A DNA stretch of 64,000 bases from Amphimedon queenslandica (taxonomy: Eukaryota > Porifera > Demospongiae > Haplosclerida > Niphatidae), in NCBI RefSeq assembly GCF_000090795.2, contig NW_003546323.1, forward strand, positions 122,528 to 186,527, written 5' to 3'. Under the pieces are notes generated by a model, which saw nothing but the letters and a program-made list of their open reading frames with translations, made no database searches and was not told the origin of the DNA. A program made the position numbers and the translations under genes. This document shows, one piece after another, positions 44,593 through 56,911 of this stretch (the first letter of the stretch is position 1; each line of letters starts with the position of its first letter).

Positions 44593-47500
44593 CTAAATTG
44601 ATTCAAGCAATGGTTCACGAAGCTGGTTAGATACATCAACAAAACTTTCCAGTACAGCCTGAGGATCATCGTTAGAGCTAACGGCAGCAATATTGTGAAG
44701 ACTCGTTGAATTCTTTATCTTCTTGACACCACTACATTTGTCAGAGCCACACCGAAGTTTGCAAAAGGTATAAACATGATAGGCCATTATACAGAAAAAC
44801 CCTAGGAAACCCAGCAAAAGCATGATGATGATTCCAATTTTAGCACCACTTCTCGTTATAGCATGAGTCCTCAAATGGCCTTGATCACCAATAGTCCCAG
44901 CAATTATGTAGAATATTATTAAAAGTAGCATCAAGTAGCAAACATCAAGCATATGGATGATTTTATTCTTGTAAACGGATCCAAAACTGAGGGTGACTAA
45001 CAGTATGGCAATAACAGCAACAGAGATGCTTATTATTCTAATGCTGGTTGTTGTAACTAGTGCTATAGCTATTATTACCCTTGCAACTAGTAAAATACCA
45101 GGCCAGAACCGGAATGTATCAGTATGAGGGCCAGCATAAGCATCAAAGACTGGCTTCAGTTTAAGATAGAGTTTTGTACCAAAACGCCATTTAGAGCGAC
45201 ACTTCTCCCACAATGGAAAGAATAGGAGGAACAATATGTATGGGCTAATGAGAAAGACCAATACTGGCAGTCCAATGAGAAATAGGATCAGATGACAACT
45301 GGACAGATAAGGTTCTCCGTTATAATACCAAACCAAATGATCGAAACATGTTGTTGATAAAGCTGGATATATGAAAATAGAAATAACAGTACGGAGGAGT
45401 TTAGTGTAGGAGAGAAGCAACAGAGTGCACAATACAGGAACTGCATTGTTACCAATCAACTGAGAGAGTTTAGAGAACCTTCCACTCAGTACAATAATGA
45501 GAAGGATTAGTAACCAAAGATAGAATGGAAACACAAACTGAAGGCCAATCTTGGCACATGCATTCATACCATCAAAGAAACACGTCTCAATACCCAAATC
45601 CAAGTTAATCCAAGCAATGAACTGACTTAGTACTGGAGTATTGTCAGTCCCAAGGAGTATTGGTTGGAATATCTTGACAACATTAGCAAAGAACAATAGT
45701 CCATTAATAGTACCAACAGTGACAGTTATATTAAGAACAATGATGAGGATAACAAGAGCAATACCAGCCAATGAGAATGGAATAATAAGAGACAGATAAT
45801 CATTAGTACATTCTCCACATTTATTGGATCCTAACATAAGACTAAGTCCTTCATTACATTGGGTGCACAGTAGACCTGATCTATTCAGAGCACATTGTTT
45901 ATTAGGATCATCCAATGAGTAGTTCACTGATGATTGAATGCAGTAATCGTATGGACATAGATAGTATACTACAGTGCTGTTGCAGTTTTTATAATTTCCA
46001 ATCCAGCCATGTATGCCTTCCTTTGTCACAGTAGCATTCACACCATTGCATTCTGTAGAGGCATCTTTGATATAGCTCTCACATTCACAAACATGTGATA
46101 CAGGAGACAGGTAAGTCCCAGTTAAACAAGGATTAATGTCAACATCAACAGTCAGTGGATGCTGAAAGAAATTTGTTTCAAAGTTACCAATAGTGACATT
46201 CACAGTGACTTTTGTGGTGCTGTTGTGCTGAACTTGAACCACTTGAGTCAAATCAGTGCACTTTGTTGACAAATGCATAGTGTAGTGAGAATAATTAACA
46301 GAGTGTTCTCCTTTATTAATAGAAACACTGATAATGCCAGTAGTTGCATTTTCATCCTGACCTATAACAACTACAGAAAACTTGGCGCTACCTCCTGGTA
46401 CAGCTGACATGGACAAAGTTTTCTGACTACAATTCGTTATCACATTAGCATCAGGACCCTTTCTACAGAAACAGACTCCACGTGGATCAGACGATATTAT
46501 AGAAAAAGTGTCTTCTTGATCAACAAAAGTGCTAATCTCACTAAAGCCAGCTTGTGTACATACACCAGTGTCTCCACCATAAAGCACTGAGCCAGCAATT
46601 TCAGCAGTATTGCCTTGAAAGTATAAATGTTTTTCAGCAAGATTTTTATCTTCAAGTCCATAAAAGCAAGGATTAATGATAACATCACTTTGACTGAAAA
46701 AATAGTCAACTGCAGTAAACAGTAGAACAACTTGTTCCACATTAACAGCTCCCCCTTTATTTGTAGCGTGATTGCCGGTAAAATTTACCAAAGAGCCAGG
46801 AGTGAAAAACAAGTAAGATGTAGAAATCATGAGAATTCCGCCACCAATGTCAGCAGAATTATTGATAAAATTATTGACTCCGTAAAACGTGGCATAGGTG
46901 TTAAAAATCCCAAGCCCACTTCCCCTGTTGTTGCTAAAGGTGCAGTTAATGATGGATAAGTTCCTCCCATTGGAGACACCGACAGTTGCTGCTATGCGAT
47001 GATCATAATCCAAGAGTTCAGCAGAAAGTGTATTACTATCAAAAGTAACATTGTGTAGTGTTATATCAAAAGAACCTTCAATGGTTGGATTTCGATCTGT
47101 AGCTATTAATAAAGCGCTCCCAATAATCCCTGTATTGTGAGAAAAAGTTGAATGACCAAGATAAAATAGGCCAGAAAGAGAGGTAGACCATAATATTACT
47201 ATCCCATTGCCTGTGAAGAAACAGTCTGTGATGTTTATAAATGGCATACGGCTAAAATCAAGGTCATTTTGTGCTTTGTTTTGAGATACCATGAATCCAT
47301 ATTGACTGGCTGTAGATCTAAGTGTAGTAATGCTTAGGTCATAATTATCAGTCACACTAAATAAAAGGATGTTTAGGAATCCATTATTAGCAATATAAAT
47401 AGACTCAAAACGAATATCAAGAAGACTTTTAACCTGAATGAGCTGAATATGTAAACCGATGGCTTTATCATTGGTAATATTGGAACGAAGCATTTCAAAC

Positions 47501-48150
47501 TTCATTGGATTGGTGTCAGAGTTGTTGCCTGCTTGAGCTGTAAAATAGAACACTGCAACAGAAGTTGACTCGTTGTATGTGCTATTTCGATTGTTAAAAT
47601 AAAAAGAAGAGTAGGAGATTGAAATATTTAACGAATCAATAAGCGCCAATGCAGCACCAGGACCATCTTGTATTGAGACGCAGACTATTTTAGCATTTGA
47701 AACATTTAACATAACTAATGCGCTTTCATAAAAATCATCTTTTGATGCGAATCTTTTGCCACAATTTCTGACCATTAAATTTTGAAACTGCACGTTATTA
47801 CAGGATTCAAATTTTATCGTAACATTTTCAGCTGTACAACGTATTACGACTGGAAAATCCAACGGGTTGGTTTCTCCTGTCATTCCATGAAATGTTACGT
47901 TGCTACTTAGAGAAATATCTATAGAGTTATTTAAATAATGATTACCAGGAAGAAGTCTGAATATTGCCCCTTCTTCTTCTTCTTCTGTAAATACAGCAAA
48001 GTACTCATTGAGAGTGTAACAGTCACTACCATCAAGAGGACATCCTGATTGGTCACCATTAGGATGGACATAGTATATCTTCTCCTGTCCTGATGCAGGA
48101 AAAAAACAAACAGCCGTAGCAAAGAGAAGGATGATGCCAATGAAGGACAT
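44593..48150 (-). CDS. Intronless beta-helix ectodomain plus multi-TM protein
   Basis: One open frame of 1185 residues in a region where most genes have many introns. A signal peptide (MSFIGIILLFATAVCFFPAS) opens it. An ectodomain of about 600 residues with short beta-repeat turns follows (FTGNHATNKGGAVNVEQ, NFINNSADIGGGILM, FSNNRGSGLG), typical of a parallel right-handed beta-helix. It carries dozens of N-glycosylation sequons. A Cys-rich module (CALNRSGLLCTQCNEGLSL, then CGEC) precedes about eight or nine hydrophobic helices (about 783-1120). A soluble tail of about 60 residues ends LREPLLESI. The start was chosen by the signal peptide. I know this architecture only from uncharacterised invertebrate proteins. 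A receptor or adhesion role is inference. Confidence 0.88.
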   Translation of the reverse strand: MSFIGIILLFATAVCFFPASGQEKIYYVHPNGDQSGCPLDGSDCYTLNEYFAVFTEEEEEGAIFRLLPGNHYLNNSIDISLSSNVTFHGMTGETNPLDFPVVIRCTAENVTIKFESCNNVQFQNLMVRNCGKRFASKDDFYESALVMLNVSNAKIVCVSIQDGPGAALALIDSLNISISYSSFYFNNRNSTYNESTSVAVFYFTAQAGNNSDTNPMKFEMLRSNITNDKAIGLHIQLIQVKSLLDIRFESIYIANNGFLNILLFSVTDNYDLSITTLRSTASQYGFMVSQNKAQNDLDFSRMPFINITDCFFTGNGIVILWSTSLSGLFYLGHSTFSHNTGIIGSALLIATDRNPTIEGSFDITLHNVTFDSNTLSAELLDYDHRIAATVGVSNGRNLSIINCTFSNNRGSGLGIFNTYATFYGVNNFINNSADIGGGILMISTSYLFFTPGSLVNFTGNHATNKGGAVNVEQVVLLFTAVDYFFSQSDVIINPCFYGLEDKNLAEKHLYFQGNTAEIAGSVLYGGDTGVCTQAGFSEISTFVDQEDTFSIISSDPRGVCFCRKGPDANVITNCSQKTLSMSAVPGGSAKFSVVVIGQDENATTGIISVSINKGEHSVNYSHYTMHLSTKCTDLTQVVQVQHNSTTKVTVNVTIGNFETNFFQHPLTVDVDINPCLTGTYLSPVSHVCECESYIKDASTECNGVNATVTKEGIHGWIGNYKNCNSTVVYYLCPYDYCIQSSVNYSLDDPNKQCALNRSGLLCTQCNEGLSLMLGSNKCGECTNDYLSLIIPFSLAGIALVILIIVLNITVTVGTINGLLFFANVVKIFQPILLGTDNTPVLSQFIAWINLDLGIETCFFDGMNACAKIGLQFVFPFYLWLLILLIIVLSGRFSKLSQLIGNNAVPVLCTLLLLSYTKLLRTVISIFIYPALSTTCFDHLVWYYNGEPYLSSCHLILFLIGLPVLVFLISPYILFLLFFPLWEKCRSKWRFGTKLYLKLKPVFDAYAGPHTDTFRFWPGILLVARVIIAIALVTTTSIRIISISVAVIAILLVTLSFGSVYKNKIIHMLDVCYLMLLLIIFYIIAGTIGDQGHLRTHAITRSGAKIGIIIMLLLGFLGFFCIMAYHVYTFCKLRCGSDKCSGVKKIKNSTSLHNIAAVSSNDDPQAVLESFVDVSNQLREPLLESI

Positions 48151-48720
48151 TGTAAACTGTAAACTAAACCGTGCTTACTCTGGCAGTAAATGCAACAGAA
48201 TAGCTCAGCTCATTGCTTTCTATACAAAGCACTGTTAACGCCCTTCTACTTTAGGCGAGGCTTAGGTGTGGCTTAAGTAGGTGGGGTGCCAATGGGTGAA
48301 TTTTGTAAAAACCAAAAAACTAAAGTTAAATTTACAAATTACACTGGAGGGTCTGTAATGACCCTTACAAAAATTTTACATCAAGAGTAAAGCTGAAAAG
48401 AGCCCGGAGACTTGGTGTATATTTTTTGAACCAGGTGGTTTTATACTCTGGTATTTGTAAAAGGCTATCATGGGTTGCTGCCGGTTGCATAAAATGTGGT
48501 TGACACTTCTCACTATTATAACAATGCTATTTATAAATGGGAGCTGCTATTTACAAAATTTAGAAGCTGCTATTTACAAATTATAGCTGCTAAGGACAAA
48601 ATGCACTGCAGTCTGCTGTTTAGTGTTTATTATGGGTGTAGCTCAGTAGGTGGAGCGTAGCGCCCACAAAATTTGTGCGCATGCGCTATAGTCCCTCCTC
48701 GTGTTCCTTTCTTCTTGAAA
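48151..48720. promoter_or_regulatory. Divergent intergenic region, beta-helix protein / RPL19
   Basis: 570 bp between divergent start codons. It contains repeated GCTGCTATTTACAAA words (48540-48600). A pyrimidine-rich run (TCCTTTCTTCTT) sits just before the RPL19 ATG and would suit a 5'TOP leader. A stretch at 48632-48655 resembles the start of a tRNA but has no second half. Confidence 0.45.
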
Positions 48721-49992
<1,272 letters not shown>

Positions 49993-50660
49993 AGAACAAA
50001 TGTGTGCTTTAATTGGAATAAATCTCTGTTCTGTTTTCAGCAAATGTTTTACAATAAATGAAATTGAGTCACGTCAAAAAAGAAGGAAATGAGAAAATTG
50101 TGTGGGTGGGGCTTGTAAAGCTGCAAAAAATTTGGGTGGGGCTTGTAAACTCAATTTACACTTAAGGTGTTATTGTAGTTGCAAATTTTTAAATAAAATA
50201 GCAATTTTTATGCTGTCGTAATGTAATCTCACACTCAAGAATATTTCAATTATAAACATTAGGACATCTCCAGTACAAGAACTAATGTAGCATTAATTAA
50301 AAGTGATACTGTGACATATAGCACTGTTTACATATCAACCTTCTTGTTAGGAGTCATCAACATTATTATGAACATGTGTACAATACATATGAGTATGTAC
50401 GTGATGTAAATACATACAAATATGCACACATTATGTACACATATATGTACTTATATATATGTATTGTGTGTGTGTGCGGTTTGTCATCACTCCCTAATTA
50501 TACAGATTGGAATGTACGCACGAGTAAACATATTAAAAAAACAAAAGACACAATGAGAGAGAGAGAGGTAGGACGTATTAAAAATCAAATAAAATCAAAC
50601 ACAATGATATTATCACATGTATAGCAGAGATTGTAGTATAGTGTAGGACCATCAACTTAA

Positions 50661-50721
<61 letters not shown>

Positions 50722-50756
50722 TTAATCTGAAGAATGCCATGATTCGTTCATTCAGA
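49993..50756. other. Intergenic stretch between convergent genes
   Basis: 3' regions of RPL19 and the mucin-like gene. It holds GGGTGGGGCTTGTAAA repeated at about 50105 and 50135, a TG run at about 50466-50477, and an AAT run at 50661-50720. No supported gene. Confidence 0.5.
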
Positions 50757-52491
50757 TCAGAGTGGTGTCATAAATATGTTATTTGCTGTGTCATTCACAT
50801 AGACATCACCGCTCTTCTTTGATGCTCTTCTGCTGCTACCTCTTCTTATCTTCCTGAAACTGTTCCTTATGCTGTTTCGCATGCTTGCAAAACTGGAGGC
50901 ACGACTAATGGAGTCACCATCACCAGTCTGAACAAAGGGGGGAGAGAGAGGGAGGGGAGAGGGGGGAGATGTTAAAGACAAATAAACAAATTAGTCATCA
51001 AACAATTAGAAAGAGAGAGAGAAAGGAGTTGTGGAAATTAAGAGAGAAATGAAAAATTGATCAAACGAAGAGAGAGAAAGAGGACAATTCAAGCAAAATA
51101 GAGAGAGTAGGAGGGTAAGAGAGATGATTACTCCATTGTACCTGGTGATGTTGTGCTGCCCCATTCTGCTGGACCCAATACTGTGCAGTGACACCAATAC
51201 CAAAGGCACCTCCAGCTGCATACGTCCTGTACTCCCTAAGACAGTCATTGATAGTATCAATATTATGGACAGCGACATGCTATGACTCACCTTTTAGGTC
51301 CTTTACAACAGCAGCAGTAACAACAACAGCAAAAAAAAATCAATAATACAATTAGTAGTATGACTCCGCCCCCTGCAGCACCAGCTATTATAGTGATAGG
51401 TAAAGTAGGTCCTTCCTGTATATACATGTAGTGAATGAGATTGAGATATAGTTACAATTTAAATTAGAATTAGATTAATTTATACTCATACTCCACTCCT
51501 ACCCCACACATTGTTTTTCATCTCCCTTTCCCCCTCCATAGTTTAGATGGCCTTGAGCCAAATTTTTTCAAAATTGAAAAGAAGAGAATTATCCATTTTT
51601 ATATTTTTCCAATACATATACATGTATACATGTTTTCTTGTTGTGTAGCAAGTTTAAGCTGATTCTGATCAAAACTGGATTTTTAAATAATTTTTAAAGT
51701 TGCTCGAAAATCAGGCCAAAGTCCCTGTACTATAGTACAGGGTCATTGGCCAAATTTTGCCAAAAAATGGAAAGGAGAGAATTCTTCATTTTTATAATTT
51801 TTCTGATACATATACATGTACTTATGTTGCTTGGAAAGTTTGAGCCAATTCCGATCAAATTTAGATTTTTTATGAATTTTTAAAGTTGCTTAAAATCTGG
51901 CCAAAGAGTCCCTGTGCTACAATATATTCCCTCCCTCCCTTTCTCTCTCTCTCTCTCTCTCTCTCTTACAGTTGTAGTTGGAGTTGGCGAAGATGGAGTT
52001 GTTATTGATGTCGACGTTGAAGATGGCGTCATGGACAAAGGTGTTGTGGTAGAACTGACAATAGAGGAGGAGGAGGAGGATGGAGGAACAGGAGTACTTG
52101 ATGCAACGACTGATGGAGTCATCGACGTAGATTGAGAGGAAGGAGAAGGAGACAAAGACGAGAAAGAAGTAAAGCTTGGCATTGGAGTAAAAGAAGACTG
52201 CATAGAAGAAGAACTGGAGCTTGACGAGAACAGAGATGACGATAACTCCGGAGATACTGACATAGACATGCTGCTGCTACTCAAACTGCTCATGGTAGAA
52301 GAGACAATGGAGAAACTATCCACTGTAGTCATTAGCATTTCCTCGTCAGAGAAAGAAGAAGGAGGTATGGCAATGCCTGACATGAATAGAGAGCTGCTGG
52401 GGCTAATATCATCAGAGCTGGTCTCATTCTGTGAGGCAGCGAGTGAGAGGAGAGCTAGGAATAAAACTGCTGTATATGTACCAGGGAACAT
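50757..52491 (-). CDS. Mucin-like single-pass membrane protein with poly-Cys juxtamembrane
   Basis: Four exons, 51970-52491, 51291-51415, 51142-51235 and 50757-50927, keep phase and give 303 residues. A signal peptide (MFPGTYTAVLFLALLSLAAS) is followed by about 150 residues that are mostly Ser, Thr and Pro, a likely O-glycosylated stalk. A TM helix (ITIIAGAAGGGVILLIVLLIFF) ends in CCCCYCCCCK, eight cysteines in nine residues and a probable palmitoylation cluster. The tail has a Gly/Gln-rich part, then a basic Ser-rich part (SFRKIRRGSSRRASKKSG) with a YVND site. I do not recognise the family. It may be a sponge-specific surface protein. Intron 1 contains family B repeats. Confidence 0.75.
51545..51905 (+). 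repeat. Family B repeat, about 2 units
   Basis: Repeats of TTGTGTAGCAAGTTTAAGCT, AAGTTGCTCGAAAATCAGGC, the palindrome TGTACTATAGTACA and GCCAAATTTTGCCAAAAAAT. In intron 1 of the mucin-like gene, antisense to it. Confidence 0.88.
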
Positions 52492-52944
52492 TATCTAGTG
52501 ATGAATGGAAACACTAGTTAAACAAGAGCTAGGTATCCCATAGAATTATAAAAACTGATATTACTCACACATAATGCACGTACATGTACATGCACATACA
52601 CATATATGTAAAGGTAAATGTGCTTGAATGTGCAAAATTTTAATCCAGCAATCATAAGGACAAGTAAATATTGGAGCTGTTAATAATTTACATGAGCTTT
52701 GCCTAGAAGTTTAAATTTCCCTTGATCAATTTGAGGACAAAGAACAACACACAAACAACAAACTCCATTTTAATAGCACAATATATAGACACGTGTGCCC
52801 ACACAATGCTACATAATCCTACAAATATGGTGACACATAAAGACAAGCATATTAACTTCCTTAGCACACATACCACCGGGCAACCATATTATGTGAGAAA
52901 CATACAGGGATAGAACCATATTCATAGTCTGAGAGAGGAACATG

Positions 52945-52983
<39 letters not shown>

Positions 52984-53786
52984 CGTTCACTGCACTTTAA
53001 ATTACATTACAAGTCCAGTAGTTAAGATTCTGTTTATGTACTATCATCACCAAATCTGTTCTACCCTCCATCCTTTTGGGTCCTGCTACCTCTAATACTG
53101 AACTTTGTCCCTCTCTCCCCTGCCCTGCTTTTCCTGTCACCCAATACAAAAGCAGCTTTCACATAGCAAGCATAACTAACCACACATCAGATGTTACACA
53201 TAAGAATCATAACGTGTGATTCTAGACACACACACACTGACATCTTGTACACACACTCCCACTCATTTTCTCTCTCTCTCTCTCTCTCTCCCTCCCAAAG
53301 CAAAAAATGAGTAAAATTTAAATACACACAAAGAGAGATTGGCTACATACCAGCCACTAGTAGACACACAAGTTTATTGTACAAGAAATGCACTAATCCT
53401 AGGCCTACAAGCTCCCGGGCTATGTTTTCATTACACAGCTAGCTAACCTCTTTCCGATTTATTGTAAGCAGCAGACCGCTAAGTGGGTTAGAATATTCCA
53501 CTGAGAGAAAGAGAGAATAAAGAGACGATAAAATGAGTAGGAGCTCGCCTCCCTCTTGCCTTGTAGGCTTGTAACACTAAACCTTCACCACAAACAGAGT
53601 AAAGTTACTATGATATTACCACCGCAGGGTTACTTCATGAATAAGCTAATCAAATAAAAATTATAAATATGCCGTTTAATTAATTACAATAGAATTACCG
53701 GAGGGAAACAGAGCATTAATACATTATACGGAGTTCCTTCATCAGTATACGGAAGTACTGAGTACTCATGTGGTTATACGGATATA
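52492..53786. promoter_or_regulatory. Divergent intergenic region, mucin-like gene / sulfotransferase
   Basis: About 1.3 kb between divergent start codons, the longest gene-free stretch here. It holds an AAT run at about 52947-52981, CT runs at 53271-53290, and TACATG/CACATA-rich sequence. No coding segment with splice support is seen. An unseen 5'UTR exon is likely for the mucin-like gene. Confidence 0.4.
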
Positions 53787-54908
53787 ATGTACTCCTTGGC
53801 TCGTAGTGTATGCTTTTATGTTCCTCGAAAATGTCGTGGAGTACTTTTGATATTATGCTTTCTTATTGTAGGAATATCTTTATTACTGGGCCTCCATATA
53901 ACAGCCGTCCTGCTGGGAGCAGCTAACCAGGAGATGAAAATAACTGAGAAAGCACTTAAAGAAGACATACCTGTTCTAAAAATAACTACCGAGACTACAA
54001 CATCAACCACTGAGACATCAACTTCATCATCATCCATGTCATCTACTGCAGCAGGACAGCAAGAAGGGATCGCTTGTCTTCCATCGTTCCCAAAAATCCT
54101 TTTATTCATACGAATACCAAAATGTGCAAGTACTTCGTTCCTAAGCATAGCAGAAGAAATATCTTCTCATCAAATAGTGGGAGATGGAAAAGGATTCAAC
54201 TTACACTTTAATCCAAGCGGGGCCTACGATTGGAACAAAGAGACAATAAAGAGTGTTTTATCAACGCTTAGAGAGCAATCCTTCATTGGAGATAGATCAA
54301 TGTATATAAGACACTTTTACTATGTCAACTTTGATGACTTCTCTGTTCACGAGGGACAGCCTCTTTCTTCCTTCTCCTACATCACAATAGTTAGAGAGCC
54401 AGTATCCAGAATAGTCTCTTCGTATCTTTATTACCATTTCAGTTCCAAGCCTCACATACAGAGGATCCTCAACCCAAAGCATAAGAACGAATCCCTGGAG
54501 ACCTGCATACAGTACTCACACGAGGGCTGCACACCTAACTTGATGACGAGGTACTTCTGTGGACAAGAAAGCTCCTGTGCAAGTGGATCTATGGCAGCTT
54601 TAGAGAAAGCAAAGAGGAACATCGAGAGACATTTTAAAGTTGTTGGTTTGCTCGAGAATCTCAAGGAGACATATTTATTGTATAAAACCCTCTTGCCGGG
54701 TTACTTTAAAGACTTAGATGAAGACAAGGGGTTGAGATTACGCAAGAATAAAAATGAAAAAAGTATGGAACTGTCTGTTTCTTTGCAAGAGAGAATAAAA
54801 GAAGCAAATGGAGCAGACGTGTTGCTCTATGAGTATATTAAAGAGAGATTTTTTGAACAACTCAGAAATTGTGGTATTAAAACTGATTTTAAAAAGGTAG
54901 AAAAATAA
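53787..54908 (+). CDS. Uronyl/heparan 2-O-sulfotransferase-like type II Golgi enzyme
   Basis: A single open frame of 373 residues. It has a short cytosolic N-terminus, a signal-anchor (GVLLILCFLIVGISLLLGLH, about 18-43), a Thr/Ser-rich stem, then a sulfotransferase domain. The PAPS 5'-phosphosulfate loop is FIRIPKCASTSF (about 108-119) and the 3'-phosphate site is VREPVSRIVSSYLYYHF (about 201-217). RYFCGQE and the Cys-containing loops also fit the family. Such enzymes move sulfate from PAPS to uronic acid O-2 of heparan, chondroitin or dermatan chains. The loop has Cys where many relatives have Thr (KTAST). HS2ST- and UST-type cannot be told apart by eye. Confidence 0.85.
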   Translation: MYSLARSVCFYVPRKCRGVLLILCFLIVGISLLLGLHITAVLLGAANQEMKITEKALKEDIPVLKITTETTTSTTETSTSSSSMSSTAAGQQEGIACLPSFPKILLFIRIPKCASTSFLSIAEEISSHQIVGDGKGFNLHFNPSGAYDWNKETIKSVLSTLREQSFIGDRSMYIRHFYYVNFDDFSVHEGQPLSSFSYITIVREPVSRIVSSYLYYHFSSKPHIQRILNPKHKNESLETCIQYSHEGCTPNLMTRYFCGQESSCASGSMAALEKAKRNIERHFKVVGLLENLKETYLLYKTLLPGYFKDLDEDKGLRLRKNKNEKSMELSVSLQERIKEANGADVLLYEYIKERFFEQLRNCGIKTDFKKVEK

Positions 54909-55085
54909 TATCATTTAAAAGAAAAAAAATTGATAATACGTGGATAATTGATTAGCAGTTTAATAACAAAAATAAAACCTAGTCTCTAGATTTGACTGTT
55001 TACTCTTTGCTTTTACTGTACTATGATAATTATTATTAATAATTGTTGAAAGAATATCTGAGGAGGGGAAGGAAAGGTAGCTACG

Positions 55086-56663
55086 TTATTGGTCATCTTC
55101 ATCTTCTCTCTCTTCGCTAGTCCAGAGCTGGAGAATAAAAAAAGAGAAAATGAGAAACATCAAAGTAGGGCACCATGATGTTTCATAAACAGATCATAAA
55201 GCGTGAAATTATAATAATGGTGAAGTATCAATAAATAATGTTTCATTTTAAAAAGAAAGATGGAGAAAGGGGACATACATGTACTCTTACATGTAAACTA
55301 CGAGACAGAGAGAGGGAGGGGGGAAAGAAGTGGAGAGAAAAAGAGACGTAATCTTACGCTCAGATTGTCCCGAAGAAGTTGCAGAATAAGTGAACTATCT
55401 CTGTAATCGGAGGAGTCACTGCCTTCCATGTCACTTATAGCATTTTCAAATGCCTACACACATAAATGTATACATATATGTGTACGTTAATTATAAACTT
55501 TAATGTGATTCTGAAGGGCCAGAGCATTAAAAATACATTGAAAAAATTTAATAAGTGCTGACGCATTTTAAAATTGAAACTTAATTTCGAACCTCTTTGG
55601 CGAGCTCACAAGCTTTGTTCACTTCTTTAGCAATCTCGTAATAAAAGACGGAAAAATTGAGAGCAAGTCCGAGGCGTATTGGATGGCTTGGATTAGTCAA
55701 ATCCTTGGCAAGTTCGTATGCTTTCTCGTAAGCCTTCTTTGAATTTTCTAATAATAAAAAAATTAAGAGAATGTGACATAAGACTGTAATAAATTATAGT
55801 AGTAACAGAATCTACATAGGTTCATGCACATTATCTATTATTATTATTATTATTATTATTATCATCATCATTATTATTATCAATGATATTGTTATTAGTA
55901 TCATTATCATTGTTATTATTATTGAGCTACCTATAGCATCTTCAGTTGGAATCTCTGCCATATATCTATAGTAATCTCCTTTCATTTTTAAGAAGAAGAC
56001 TTGATTCTCATTCTTAGTGTCATCTGAAAATTTACTGTCAATAATACCCTGAGAGAGAGAGAGAGGGGGGGGGAAGAGATACTCATCAAAAAAAATTAAA
56101 TTTAGCTAAAATTAATACTAATTTTTGAGCTACACACATGTACTGCATACATTCACTTTCCATTACAGTATAAATCGGTTTCAAAATGGCCGCCCCTCAC
56201 TTACAATAATTTCATTGCACCCCCCCTTCAACTCCTCTTGTATTCTCTTTGTGTACTCTTGTACAAACTTCTTTTCGTTACTGTCAGGGTCTTTCGAGTC
56301 CTCAATACTAGCCAAGATCCTCAAAGCCGTCCTCCGTGAGCCGACCAAATTCTTATAAGCGACGGAGAGAAGGTTTCGACATTCTGCACCTCTAGCTTCA
56401 GATTCTTCGTCCTTCTTTATGAAAATGTCTGGATTCAATTCCGTCATCTTTTTCGTTGCCTTCAAAAAAAGAGGAGAAAAGAAAAGCCACCTTTAATTTA
56501 TATAAACCAAAAGAATATTATAATACTAGACTACACCACACATTAAATAACTCGACTGTATATACATAATAATAATGGCTACTTCTTTCATGTCTTCAAA
56601 TCTCTCCGCTTGTTCTGCTAGCTTAGCATATTCAAGACACATATCAAAGTCAAATCCATCCAT
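55086..56663 (-). CDS. YWHAE: 14-3-3 protein
   Basis: Six exons, 56583-56663, 56205-56459, 55931-56048, 55593-55747, 55358-55453 and 55086-55127, keep phase and give 248 residues. 14-3-3 dimers bind phosphoserine/threonine motifs. Visible are the dimer helix ([16 protein letters not shown]), [54 protein letters not shown] and [18 protein letters not shown], followed by an acidic tail. Phosphopeptide-binding Lys, Arg and Tyr lie in these segments. The start at 56663 aligns with other 14-3-3s. The frame stays open upstream to an acceptor at about 56720 (EEQLLEREEKGLSLEEFVE), so a longer N-terminus is possible. The isoform label is a guess. Confidence 0.95.
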
Positions 56664-56911
56664 TTCTACGAATTCTTCAAGTGATAAGCCCTTCTCTTCT
56701 CTCTCCAGCAGTTGTTCCTCCTACACAACAGGAAAAATGCTCAGCTACTTTCATGACCACACCCACTTAATTAATTATTCACATAATGACGTTGATATTG
56801 CCATAGAAACGGTAACTATAGAGACACAAAACCTTATATTACTAAAGCCACTATACTACTGAGAAATGAGATCACATAAAAAGAAAGAAAGAGAGAGAGA
56901 GATGTATGTCT

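Noticed and set aside
46732-46959. Plus-strand open frame opposite the beta-helix gene
   Set aside because: It is antisense to a strong 1185-residue coding frame and has no family features.
48632-48700. tRNA-like start (GGGTGTAGCTCAGTAGGTGG)
   Set aside because: An A-box-like word is present, but there is no matching B box, anticodon arm or acceptor pairing downstream.
56184-56196. ATGGCCGCCCC start-like motif on the plus strand
   Set aside because: It lies by the end of a 14-3-3 exon, antisense, and leads to no supported coding frame.
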